Part shown: piece by piece, positions 1-6,765 of the stretch
Layout: each line of letters opens with the position of its first letter
Position numbering within the stretch: the first letter of the stretch is position 1
Origin: Rheinheimera sp.
GTDB taxonomy: Bacteria > Pseudomonadota > Gammaproteobacteria > Enterobacterales > Alteromonadaceae
Length of the DNA: 10,000 nt
Assembly (NCBI RefSeq): GCF_020217005.1
Contig: NZ_JAIWOI010000209.1
Location: 1-10,000, forward strand
Direction of reading: 5' to 3'
Position numbers and translations under genes: made by a program
Notes under the pieces: model-generated
Database searches by the model: none
What the model was told of the DNA's origin: nothing
Seen by the model: only the letters and a program-made list of their open reading frames with translations

Positions 1-76
1 CCAGTCACATAGTGAACTATGCTCCTGGGGACTCATTCTCTTGCCGTCGCGCTGTGACAGCAATTACTTAGGGTAT
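1..76. repeat. ERIC-like intergenic repeat (partial, cut by window edge)
   Basis: Positions 1-28 form a palindrome: CCAG at 1-4 pairs with CTGG at 25-28, and CATAG at 8-12 pairs with CTATG at 17-21, around a TGAA loop. The core reads GCTCCTGGGGACTCA, close to the ERIC/IRU core GCTCCTGGGGATTCA as I recall it, and the element closes with TTAGGGTAT at 68-76, the usual type of ERIC end. The left half, which would lie before base 1, is missing because the window starts there. ERIC elements are non-coding, non-autonomous repeats of about 127 bp that are transcribed with neighbouring genes and fold into hairpins. Identification rests on recalled consensus, not on a search. Confidence 0.72.
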
Positions 77-164
77 TCACAGGTCGTACTTGTAGCCAGA
101 GCCCTACAGATTGGCTGTGGGTTGATGGATAAAAATCCTTTACCATAACGGCAGTTTTTACCGA

Positions 165-701
165 ATGAGACCGCAAAACGTGATTGGACTTGGGGATCAA
201 AACGCCAGCTTTAGGGTTTATGTGGAAAACAGACCTAAAATGCCACAGTATCAGCAGCTATTTGACTGCGAGCCAATGCAGCCAGGCGATATCGACCTGA
301 TTTATCAGCACTGTGGCAATGGCTGGCGCAAGTTGTTTAATGTCTACGCCAAGTTGTTGTGTGCTCTGGAACCAAAGCTATTTCACTTCCCAACTCAGGC
401 CGCCAGCTGGCAGCAGTATCGTGACCAGTTTTTGTTACAAAAAGCTTCAGATACAGCCCTGTTATTTGCTGCTCCAGCATTAAACCCTGCCGAAAGCACT
501 ATTCATTTAATCGCAGGCCGTACTCAGGCTAAACACTGGATTGAACAAGGTTTAGCTTGTCAGCTGCATTGGCTGAACCAAGAGTTTGCGATAGACCCAA
601 GCAACAAGCTGTTGGTTACCCCATATTTTGATTACCGCCAGCTGAGTAACGAGAAGATTGAGTTTAGCGCGGCTTTATTAAAAACATTAAAAGGAGCCTG
701 A
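165..701 (+). CDS. DUF6942-like conserved hypothetical protein
   Basis: This encodes a soluble protein of 178 aa with no signal peptide or membrane segment. It resembles a family of uncharacterised proteins from Shewanella and related Alteromonadales (DUF6942, from memory); features I associate with that family are the GLGD start region, the segment GDIDLIYQHCGNGWRKLFNVYAK in the first third (about residues 42-64), and YFDYRQLSN near residues 154-162. No catalytic motif is evident, so no function is proposed. The start is uncertain: the ATG at 165 has no convincing ribosome site, while an in-frame GTG at 180 has GAGA about 9 bases upstream and would begin the protein just before the GLGD segment. 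The gene stands alone, converges on the iron operon and ends in a hairpin overlapping its stop codon. Confidence 0.78.
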   Translation: MRPQNVIGLGDQNASFRVYVENRPKMPQYQQLFDCEPMQPGDIDLIYQHCGNGWRKLFNVYAKLLCALEPKLFHFPTQAASWQQYRDQFLLQKASDTALLFAAPALNPAESTIHLIAGRTQAKHWIEQGLACQLHWLNQEFAIDPSNKLLVTPYFDYRQLSNEKIEFSAALLKTLKGA

Positions 702-710
702 GCCCCTTTT
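689..710. terminator. Bidirectional hairpin terminator between convergent genes
   Basis: AAAAGGAGC at 689-697 pairs with GCCCCTTTT at 702-710 with one mismatch and a 4-base loop. It overlaps the stop codon of the upstream + gene and lies 17 bases after the stop of the minus-strand PepSY gene. Read on the minus strand, the hairpin is followed by a T-rich run, so it may serve both genes. Confidence 0.6.
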
Positions 711-726
711 GATGTCTGAGCTCAAA

Positions 727-2265
727 TTAGCCTTTTGCAGGCAAAGCCCATAGACTATTTTCCGGTCCTGTGTAAGCGCGTTTTTTCGCGGCCACTGCCA
801 TACGCCAAAAACACCATGCCATCACCAAAGCTGTCAGATCGACACTAAAGCGTATCCAATGGCCATTCCAGAGAGAGTTGAATAGATGTTGGCCACTTTG
901 CATAAAACTGGCGACAGGAATGAATGCGGTCAACAGGGCTGTAAGCAGTAACATTTCCACTGCGGCTTTCGATGGATGACGCACTAAACACCACAGCAGC
1001 ACCAGAAAAAACACCAGGTAGTAGCAGCGGATATGCAGAGCTTCGGGCAATAAAGCACCGGCTAAGAATAAGGCCGACACGCCTGCCATACAGCCCAGCG
1101 CTATACCTAATGTTAACCCGGCCATAATGCGGGTATTACGCGGTTGTTTTGCCTCTGTCGCCTTACGTCTCGATTCAATCCACAGCAAATTACCACTGTA
1201 AAACAAAAAAGCCCCTGCCATACCCAATATAAAATACAGCCATTTCACCGGATAATCGCCAAAGTCGCCATAATGCAGGCTTTGAATACCGCGCAGAAAA
1301 ACAGTACCAGGAGTAAATTCTTGTGGGGTCAGGGTTTTGATCAGTTCACCGCTTGCTGTGTTGATCACTACTGCTGCTGAATGAGTCACAGTGGGGCTGT
1401 CGATAGCGCCGTATAAAGTGACAGTGCCATTCAGATCGCCAGCGTCATGATAAAACATGCTTTCAACCTCTAACTGCGGCATGGCAGTTTTGGCTGTCGC
1501 CAGCAATTCATTCACGTTGATCAGTGGTTTTTGCACTCCAGCAGGTTCGACATGAGGCACAACTTCAAAATCTGGCTCTAGTATTTTGAGTAACTTACCG
1601 TCAAAAACGGCAAACTGAAATGGAGCCAACATCAGAAAACCTATGGTCAACACAGCGCCGCTCCAGGCGAATAAAATATGGAAAGGCAAAGACAAAATCC
1701 CAACCACATTATGGGCATCCTGCCACATGCGTTTGACGCTGGGACCAAGGCGCAGCGCAAATAAGTCTTTTAAAAATACAGGAGCATAAATCACCACACC
1801 ACTGACTAGCGCCAAACCATAAAGCAAACAAAACACACCAAACAAATAAGTACCGGCTAAACGCGGCAAACCAGCGGTGAAATGTAAGTCGTAAATAAAA
1901 CTGACAAAGTCAGCTCTGGATGGGCTTTGATTGAGTTGCTCTTCAGCTGTCAGTCGAAACTTATGCTGAGTGCCTGTGTCATTCTGATACCAATAGGCGC
2001 TGAGTTCAGGGCCATGATGGCCAGGCAAGATCAGCGAAAAACCATGAGCAGCTTCAGGGTATTGCTGTAACAGCTTGTCCACTAAAGGTTGCGCCTGCTG
2101 CAGCGAATCGGCCTGTACCAGTTCGCCTTGTTGTTGCCAGTCATGTAATTCATGCACAAACACAGAAATAGCGCCGGCATAAAAGGCAATAAATAATGCC
2201 ATGCCAGCAATCAGGCCTGTCCAGGTATGTACAGCACGAAAAGTGCGTTGGGTAGCGACTTTCAT
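727..2265 (-). CDS. PepSY-associated TM protein, siderophore-reductase type
   Basis: This is a 512-aa inner-membrane protein of the PepSY_TM / PiuB-like family. Members sit beside TonB-dependent receptors, and some (FoxB- and FsrB-type proteins) reduce ferric siderophores to release iron; that role is inferred here. About eight hydrophobic segments are visible: near residues 16-36, 135-162, 190-215, 338-360, and four in the C-terminal 130 residues. A large periplasmic-type loop lies between the first and second, and another between the third and fourth. Histidines placed in or beside the early helices (H13 in AVHTWTG, plus those in YDLHFTAG, DAHNVVG and PFHILFAWSG) fit metal or haem ligation. 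It is the last gene of the operon; its ATG overlaps the stop of the DUF3649-like frame in ATGA, so its translation is probably coupled to that gene. Confidence 0.88.
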   Translation of the reverse strand: MKVATQRTFRAVHTWTGLIAGMALFIAFYAGAISVFVHELHDWQQQGELVQADSLQQAQPLVDKLLQQYPEAAHGFSLILPGHHGPELSAYWYQNDTGTQHKFRLTAEEQLNQSPSRADFVSFIYDLHFTAGLPRLAGTYLFGVFCLLYGLALVSGVVIYAPVFLKDLFALRLGPSVKRMWQDAHNVVGILSLPFHILFAWSGAVLTIGFLMLAPFQFAVFDGKLLKILEPDFEVVPHVEPAGVQKPLINVNELLATAKTAMPQLEVESMFYHDAGDLNGTVTLYGAIDSPTVTHSAAVVINTASGELIKTLTPQEFTPGTVFLRGIQSLHYGDFGDYPVKWLYFILGMAGAFLFYSGNLLWIESRRKATEAKQPRNTRIMAGLTLGIALGCMAGVSALFLAGALLPEALHIRCYYLVFFLVLLWCLVRHPSKAAVEMLLLTALLTAFIPVASFMQSGQHLFNSLWNGHWIRFSVDLTALVMAWCFWRMAVAAKKRAYTGPENSLWALPAKG

Positions 2266-2528
2266 AACGACGAGCTCATAAATTGTTTCACCAGCGAAAG
2301 CAGCGCAAAGCTACAAAGGGTAGATAGTCCAAGGGTCAGTCAGGCTTGTTTGCCACTACGAAATAAAAAAGTGGCAGCCATAATGCCAATCCAGACTGGA
2401 AACACCATCAGCAACCAGGGCAAAACCAATTGGTTATGTTGCCCCGGCCATAACAACGCCACTAAACCTATCAGGCCCACGCTCAGAGGTAAGCCAAGCA
2501 AAATTGCTGCAGTTGATTTACCCCACAT
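2262..2528 (-). pseudogene. DUF3649-like small membrane protein with in-frame TGA
   Basis: Reading from ATG at 2528, 62 codons give a hydrophobic protein with two membrane segments (about residues 6-27 and 34-56), ending in RSGKQA and then TGA at 2342-2340. Without any change of frame, 25 more sense codons follow (LTLGLSTLCSFALLSLVKQF, then MSSSL), forming a third hydrophobic helix, and end at TGA 2264-2262, which overlaps the PepSY start as ATGA. The full frame would be 88 residues if the internal stop is read as an amino acid, most simply a former TGG (Trp). Its place between a DUF3325-like gene and a PepSY gene matches DUF3649 iron-uptake operons as I know them. The start overlaps the preceding gene by 11 bp. 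It may be a nonsense mutation, a sequencing error or a leaky stop; the short 62-aa product (2340-2528) may still be made. Confidence 0.68.
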
Positions 2529-2790
2529 GCTGTTTACTCCGGTAAGCGTCGATAAAAGGCAAAGCCACGAATGCCAGCATCAACACAGCTAAAGTGGCAA
2601 AAAATCCAGCCCATACCCCAAGTGCTGCACCTGCAAAAACCCAGGCCAGCAGAGATAACAGCAAAGCCAGAAACCGCAATGGCTTCACCTTACTGGCAGC
2701 GGCTGGCCAGAATTGTTGCCGTGGTGAAGCCAGATAAAGCAGCAGTGCAGCCAAAGTTGCGGTGAGCAAATAAAGTAAGGTCGAAGTCAT
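2518..2790 (-). CDS. DUF3325-like small membrane protein of iron-uptake operon
   Basis: This is a 90-aa, very hydrophobic protein. Segments at about residues 3-21, 39-60 and 62-80 are candidate membrane helices, with a short polar loop SPRQQFWPAAASKVKP after the first and a charged tail IDAYRSKQ. Size, the LASPRQ loop and position directly after a TonB-dependent receptor and before the DUF3649-like and PepSY genes match DUF3325 proteins, whose biochemical role is unknown; they are thought to help the inner-membrane reductase or exporter step of siderophore use. The start lies 21 bp after the receptor stop, with only a weak ACAGG ribosome site, so translation may depend on the upstream gene. 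Its stop lies inside the next gene's start region (11-bp overlap). The family name is given from context and composition. Confidence 0.7.
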   Translation of the reverse strand: MTSTLLYLLTATLAALLLYLASPRQQFWPAAASKVKPLRFLALLLSLLAWVFAGAALGVWAGFFATLAVLMLAFVALPFIDAYRSKQHVG

Positions 2791-2811
2791 GGCCTGTATT
2801 CCCTAAACTGA

Positions 2812-5097
2812 TTACCAGCGACCTTCCAGTCCAACACCCACAACCCGAGGCGCACCGAAAATGGCGTTAGGTTCAGTGGGCCAGCGATACTGCACATAAC
2901 CTTTGTCCAGCAGGTTATTGGCGAACAGATAGACAGACCAGGCATCTGCGTCGTAGCTCAGTTTGGCGTTCACTACAGTACGCGATGACAATTGTTCATC
3001 AGCGGCGCCGACGTTCATAAACACGGTGCTGCGGTAGTTGGCGTTCAGGTTGGCTGTCCAGTTGTCGGCAAAGTAATAGTTGGAGCCTACAGCCACTGTA
3101 TGACGCGGCGCATAGGAAAACTCCTGACCTGAATAGTCGGTGATGTTGGCGTCCAGCACGGTTTCAAATTGGTCGTACTGAGTGCGTGAGTAACCGTATG
3201 AGCTGTACCAGTCAAAGCTATCATTCAGGCGTTGTCTCGCTTCCAGTTCAAAGCCATATAAATGGGCTTTGCCCGCATTAACTGTGTGGTAGTCGTAGCT
3301 GTTCAGGCCAAAGTTAGCGATCACCTGTTTGTCTTTCCAGTCGATGTAGTACAGGTTGCTGTTTACTGTGACACTGTTATCCAACCAGCTGCTACGCCAG
3401 GCCAATTCATAGTTAGTGGTAAATTCCGGGTTGTATGCAAACACTTCACTGCGGGCAATGTTATAGGCACTGCCGCCTGAGCGGTAACCACGCTGGGTGG
3501 TAAAAGCTAAAGATTGATCGGCGCTGTAACTCCAGCGCAAGCCCAGTTTAGGTAAAAAGGCAGTAAAATCGCGGGTACTGGATGGGGTAACGCCATTGGC
3601 GTCAGCCACTAAGCCTAAAACCGCAAAGTTGATGCCCGTTACTACAGTGTTTAAAGCGGTTCCCGCGGCACCAAAAGCTAATGGATCAGGTAAAGTCCCG
3701 ACAAACCCGGCTGTTGTCTGGGATGCAAAGGTGTATTCTTCTTTGTCATATCGAAAGCCTGCCAGCAGCGCTATGTCAGTGCTTAACTGATATTCCATAT
3801 CGGTAAAAAATGCCTGATTTTCAGATTTTCCAGGTGCTTCGCTATGATAATCCACTGGTATCACTGGCAAAGCTGCACCATACAAAGTGGCCAGATAGTT
3901 GGCTGTAGCAGCATCTAAACCATTGCCCTGTAAGACTGCGGCTATGGTGCCAAGTGGCGTGTCTACATTTGTTAAGCTGGTACTTTTATTGTCGGTTTCG
4001 CGTTTGGACCAGTACAGGCCCACTAAGCCTTTGAGCTTATCCGCAGCAAAATGCAGCCGAAATTCCTGCGACAGACTGTCGTATTGTTCATCTGTGCTGC
4101 CGTAGGACTGATCCAGTTCTGTCAAATCGCTGTCGTAGGCACGCTGGGCATCTGAATTGGTGCTGGAAGTAACAGCAGATAAAGACCAGTTGTTATTGAA
4201 TTCATAACTTAAATCCAGCGTTGTGACGTCGCTGATGATATCTGTGGTATTGGGGCGGTTCGAGGTATTTACCCTGTTGTTAAAATAATCTTCTACATCC
4301 AGCCGGGAATAGCTGTACATGTAAGGACCTTCGCGGTCATCCCGCATAAAACTCAGGCGGCCGGTAAAACCTGGTAAAGCCGAAGGTGTCCAGAGTAATT
4401 TGGCTCTGGCCATAACAGAATCGGTTTGATCTTCGCCAGTATTGCGGGTTGGGTTATCCACATAGCCATTAAAATCACGTTGCTCTACCGCCAGACGAAA
4501 CGCCAGTTCGTCTTCAATCAAAGGACCGCCACCAGCAAAAGCGATACGACGGTCAGATGGATCAGACCAGAGCATTCTGGCTCTGCCATTCCAATCCATT
4601 GACGGATCCTCTGTGCGTAAAATCACGGCACCGGCCAACGCATTTTCGCCCTGAATAGTAGACTGAGGGCCACGTAATACTTCCACCTGAGCGATGTCCC
4701 ATAAGTCGGTTGGGCCTGAATCACTGATCTGGCTGGGTAAAGCTGCACCATCTAAATACACTGTTGCCAATGGGTTAGGAGCTCCGGCTTCATTGGCTAT
4801 ACCCCGGATAGTAAAACCTCTGTTGCCATACATTTGCGACACGTTAGCTGTGCGGTTAAGAATATCAAACAAGCTCTGCAGGTTTTCCTGCTCGATACGC
4901 AAAGCGGTAGTGACCGCCACACTGCTGGTCGTCTCCTGCAAACTGCGGTTGGTTTTTTCACCACGCACTGTAATTTTTTCAATGGCTGCTTCGTCTGCTG
5001 CGCCATCCGGGCTTTGTTGTGCCATCAATGGCAGGGTTGCACTCAGGCATAAGGCCAAAGCAGATAATTGAAAATGCTTCGCAGCAGTGCGTGTCAT
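2812..5097 (-). CDS. TonB-dependent outer-membrane receptor (probable siderophore receptor)
   Basis: This 761-aa protein takes up a ligand, most likely a ferric siderophore, across the outer membrane using TonB energy. It has a signal peptide (hydrophobic core about residues 10-22, likely cut after LPLMA at 26), a TonB box IEKITVRG at 39-46, a plug domain to about residue 165 with the typical motifs RGFTIRGI, YLDGAALP and VEVLRGPQSTIQGENALAGAV, and a beta-barrel ending in the aromatic residue needed for barrel assembly (GLEGRW, final Trp). GGAGA at 5105-5109 serves as ribosome site 7 bases before the ATG. It heads an operon with DUF3325-, DUF3649- and PepSY-type genes, which points to iron rather than vitamin or sugar transport; the actual ligand cannot be told. 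Low-iron induction through Fur is likely given the upstream sites. Confidence 0.93.
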   Translation of the reverse strand: MTRTAAKHFQLSALALCLSATLPLMAQQSPDGAADEAAIEKITVRGEKTNRSLQETTSSVAVTTALRIEQENLQSLFDILNRTANVSQMYGNRGFTIRGIANEAGAPNPLATVYLDGAALPSQISDSGPTDLWDIAQVEVLRGPQSTIQGENALAGAVILRTEDPSMDWNGRARMLWSDPSDRRIAFAGGGPLIEDELAFRLAVEQRDFNGYVDNPTRNTGEDQTDSVMARAKLLWTPSALPGFTGRLSFMRDDREGPYMYSYSRLDVEDYFNNRVNTSNRPNTTDIISDVTTLDLSYEFNNNWSLSAVTSSTNSDAQRAYDSDLTELDQSYGSTDEQYDSLSQEFRLHFAADKLKGLVGLYWSKRETDNKSTSLTNVDTPLGTIAAVLQGNGLDAATANYLATLYGAALPVIPVDYHSEAPGKSENQAFFTDMEYQLSTDIALLAGFRYDKEEYTFASQTTAGFVGTLPDPLAFGAAGTALNTVVTGINFAVLGLVADANGVTPSSTRDFTAFLPKLGLRWSYSADQSLAFTTQRGYRSGGSAYNIARSEVFAYNPEFTTNYELAWRSSWLDNSVTVNSNLYYIDWKDKQVIANFGLNSYDYHTVNAGKAHLYGFELEARQRLNDSFDWYSSYGYSRTQYDQFETVLDANITDYSGQEFSYAPRHTVAVGSNYYFADNWTANLNANYRSTVFMNVGAADEQLSSRTVVNAKLSYDADAWSVYLFANNLLDKGYVQYRWPTEPNAIFGAPRVVGVGLEGRW

Positions 5098-5153
5098 GAG
5101 GTTTCTCCGGCTCGTTTTAGTCTGTAGATCAAGGTGTTGTTTAGTTCGTTTCT

Positions 5154-5182
5154 ATACTAACCAAGATGCAAATAGATCTCAA
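5154..5182 (-). promoter_or_regulatory. Sigma70-like promoter of the iron-uptake operon
   Basis: On the minus strand TTGAGA (5182-5177, 5 of 6 to TTGACA) is followed after exactly 17 bases by TAGTAT (5159-5154, 4 of 6 to TATAAT). A transcript from here would have a leader of roughly 50 bases before the receptor ATG at 5097. Confidence 0.55.
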
Positions 5183-5209
5183 TTACAAATAGTAATGATT
5201 CGCAATTGT
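5168..5209. promoter_or_regulatory. Fur-box-like region
   Basis: Two stretches resemble the 19-bp Fur consensus: 5191-5209 (10 of 19 by eye, with an intact TAATGAT block) and 5168-5186 (9 of 19), the second covering the -35 hexamer. ATTAC at 5182-5186 and GTAAT at 5192-5196 also form an inverted repeat with a 5-base gap. Each match alone is weak; position over the promoter of an iron receptor operon is what makes Fur control plausible. Confidence 0.4.
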
Positions 5210-5273
5210 TTTGGTGTGCCTGTTATTTTGTTTCTGAGTACGCATTTCAAAATGTGTTATGTATTGAGTTAAG

Positions 5274-5302
5274 TTGTGCGAAATGCACTTTTATCCTATT
5301 AT
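5274..5302 (+). promoter_or_regulatory. Promoter of the toxin-antitoxin operon
   Basis: TTGTGC (5274-5279) and TATTAT (5297-5302, 5 of 6 to TATAAT) are spaced by 17 bases. The start of transcription would fall about 20-25 bases before the antitoxin ATG at 5333. The weak -35 and the repeat flanking the -10 fit a repressed promoter. Confidence 0.5.
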
Positions 5303-5311
5303 TTGTGCATT
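5282..5311. promoter_or_regulatory. Inverted repeat, candidate antitoxin operator
   Basis: AATGCAC at 5282-5288 and GTGCATT at 5305-5311 are perfect 7-bp inverted arms separated by 16 bases, flanking the -10 hexamer. A further related copy, GCATTTC at 5241-5247, is inverted to GAAATGC at 5280-5286. Xre-type antitoxins usually repress their own operon at such repeats; here binding is inferred. Confidence 0.5.
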
Positions 5312-5332
5312 AAGAACAAGATGAGGTGTGTC

Positions 5333-5704
5333 ATGACGGCACTGCTACAACAAGCTCCACAACCCCAACTGGTGTTAGCAAAAGCTGTATTAAATGCGGC
5401 AGAGCAATTGGGTTTAAAGCAGGCGGAATTGGCAGCAGTTCTGGGTGTGCACCGCACTGCCGTTAGTCGGTTAAAACAAAATCCGGCCTTAGACCCTGCC
5501 TCTAAACAAGGAGAACTGGCGTTGCTGCTGATTCGTGTTGCCCGCGCTTTGTATAGTCTGGCTGGTGGTGACCCGGATTGGATCAAACACTTTATGCACA
5601 GCCCGAATAAAGTGACTGGCGGTATACCTGCACAGCAGGTGCAGAGTATTCAGGGCCTGATGCAGGTGCTGCAATTTGTGGATGCAATGCGGGGCAAATT
5701 ATAG
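5333..5704 (+). CDS. Xre/MbcA/ParS-family antitoxin
   Basis: This 123-aa protein neutralises the RES toxin encoded next to it and probably represses the operon. Residues about 24-50 form a Xre-like helix-turn-helix (LGLKQAELAAVLGVHRTAVS), and residues 60-123 match the DUF2384 toxin-binding domain, with LAGGDPDWIKHFMHSPNK followed by GGIP and a terminal FVDAMRG. The start at ATG 5333 is chosen because GAGG at 5323-5326 lies 6 bases upstream; an in-frame GTG at 5276 would add 19 residues but sits inside the promoter. The stop TAG is at 5702-5704, and the toxin frame overlaps or closely follows it. Divergent from the iron operon. Confidence 0.9.
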   Translation: MTALLQQAPQPQLVLAKAVLNAAEQLGLKQAELAAVLGVHRTAVSRLKQNPALDPASKQGELALLLIRVARALYSLAGGDPDWIKHFMHSPNKVTGGIPAQQVQSIQGLMQVLQFVDAMRGKL

Positions 5705-5778
5705 TACCAGCAGCTGTAGCTGATGCGCTCTGGACCAGTTGCGAAGGGCCAAAGCAAATCAAAGAACTGTGTGGGCAA

Positions 5779-6471
5779 TTGTTCCGGCTGGTTGAAAGTC
5801 AGCAGCAGGTGGCCACTTTAAGTTATGTCGACACCCTGGCTGAACAGGCTGTGCTGGAACAGCTGCTGGAAAACGTCAAACCGGCGTTACCGGAAGCGAC
5901 GGAGTCTTTGCATTATTTACTGAAATCGCCTTTCCGTTATCCACCGCTCAAGTGGGGCTCACGTTTTGGTTCAGTGTTCGAACCTGGTATTTTTTATGGC
6001 GCCTGCTCCGTTACCACCTGCCTTGCAGAGTCGGCCTACTACAGATTTATCTTCTGGCATTCGATAGAAGCTGCTGCACCTAAAACCAGCCTGAGATCAC
6101 AACATAGTTTGCTAAGTGTGGGCTATAACTCAGCCAATGCTGTGGCTTTGCATCAGCCGCCCTTCAGCACTTACAGTGCAGAGCTAACCGCCAAAACCAA
6201 TTACCAACAGAGCCAGCAACTGGGCACAGCTATGCGCAATGCCGGAGTAGAGTTATTCGAATACCAATCCGCCCGCGACCCAAACCAGGGCATCTGTGTT
6301 GGTCTGTTTTCTCCCAAAGCCTTTACCAGCAACAAACCCGATCACAGCAGCCTCTGGCTTTGTGAACTCTGTGCCGACTTAGTGGTATTTAAACAACAAG
6401 GCGATACAGAGCTTTATTCCTACCCGCTGGATTTGTTTCTGTTGGATGGTGAGTTGCCTTGGCCGGGGTGA
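5779..6471 (+). CDS. RES-domain toxin (NAD+ phosphorylase/glycohydrolase family)
   Basis: RES toxins (MbcT, ParT and Res types) destroy NAD+ or modify targets with ADP-ribose, and are held in check by an Xre/MbcA/ParS partner, here the gene just upstream. Numbering from TTG 5779 (230 aa), the RES motifs are visible as FRYPPLKWGSRFG (residues 52-64, candidate R62), FYGA (Y73) and AESAYYRF (E84). TTG 5779 is the only ATG/GTG/TTG start before the domain, but the frame is open back to a stop at 5608, and the upstream codons read as plausible protein (IVPAAVADALW, then KQIKELCGQ). A true start at ATA 5701 or ATT 5698, just after GGGG at 5691-5694, would give about 256 aa and an ATAG overlap with the antitoxin stop. 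The domain itself looks intact. Confidence 0.87.
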   Translation: MFRLVESQQQVATLSYVDTLAEQAVLEQLLENVKPALPEATESLHYLLKSPFRYPPLKWGSRFGSVFEPGIFYGACSVTTCLAESAYYRFIFWHSIEAAAPKTSLRSQHSLLSVGYNSANAVALHQPPFSTYSAELTAKTNYQQSQQLGTAMRNAGVELFEYQSARDPNQGICVGLFSPKAFTSNKPDHSSLWLCELCADLVVFKQQGDTELYSYPLDLFLLDGELPWPG

Positions 6472-6514
6472 TGGGTCTAAGACCAAAAATCTTGATAACA
6501 ACTAATGGACTCCT

Positions 6515-6715
6515 TTAATACTGGCAGACTGTCGAGGTGGGTATTAAATCGTATTTTGTCGCATATTCTGTAACTGCATCTTCTACTGGTTGGTCACCAA
6601 ACCGAATAAGCCATTCCAGATCGTCATAGCCTGTGTCTTTCAGTGTAATAGCATATCGCTGTTGTAATAACGCATCTGCTAGGTTGAGGTATTGTTGCTG
6701 AACTGCATCAAGCAT
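6515..6715 (-). CDS. Small acidic protein of unknown function
   Basis: I do not recognise this 66-aa protein. It is strongly acidic (11 Asp/Glu against 4 Lys/Arg), with no signal peptide or membrane segment; the first 25 residues look helical (DAVQQQYLNLADALLQQRYA) and are followed by TGYDDLEWLIRFGD and a second helix-like stretch. The ATG at 6715 is chosen because AAGGA stands 7 bases upstream; a longer 100-aa reading begins inside the operator region and is unlikely. It is divergent from the C-like regulator and convergent with the RES toxin. A TATAAT on the minus strand at 6790-6785 lies within the C-box-like operator, so the regulator may repress it. An immunity, antirestriction or DNA-mimic role is only a guess from charge and place. 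Confidence 0.6.
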   Translation of the reverse strand: MLDAVQQQYLNLADALLQQRYAITLKDTGYDDLEWLIRFGDQPVEDAVTEYATKYDLIPTSTVCQY

Positions 6716-6765
6716 GGTGCGTTCCTTTTTTATCATCCACTGTTGTGGGACATTTGTGTCCGTTT

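Noticed and set aside
94..116. AGCCA/TGGCT inverted repeat upstream of the DUF6942-like gene
   Set aside because: Five-base arms with a 13-base gap are expected by chance, and no terminator tract follows.
1144..1380. 78-aa frame on the + strand inside the PepSY gene
   Set aside because: It lies wholly opposite a strong family member and its product is low-complexity and Cys-rich with no motif.
4694..5071. 125-aa frame on the + strand opposite the receptor N-terminus
   Set aside because: It is antisense to the signal peptide and plug domain, has no ribosome site and no recognisable domain.
5087..5272. 61-aa frame on the + strand in the receptor/antitoxin intergenic region
   Set aside because: It spans the receptor's start codon, promoter and Fur-like sites, and its product has no recognisable character.
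5691..5704. Programmed frameshift fusing antitoxin and RES toxin
   Set aside because: The bases at the junction (GCAAATTATAG) do not form a classical slippery heptamer, and no strong downstream structure was seen.
6474..6484. GGTCT-A-AGACC palindrome after the RES toxin
   Set aside because: The stem is too short and the loop too tight to be a convincing terminator, and no second copy was seen.
6748..6761. GGACA-TTTG-TGTCC small hairpin in the leader of the acidic gene
   Set aside because: Five base pairs only, probably chance; it does not mask the ribosome site.
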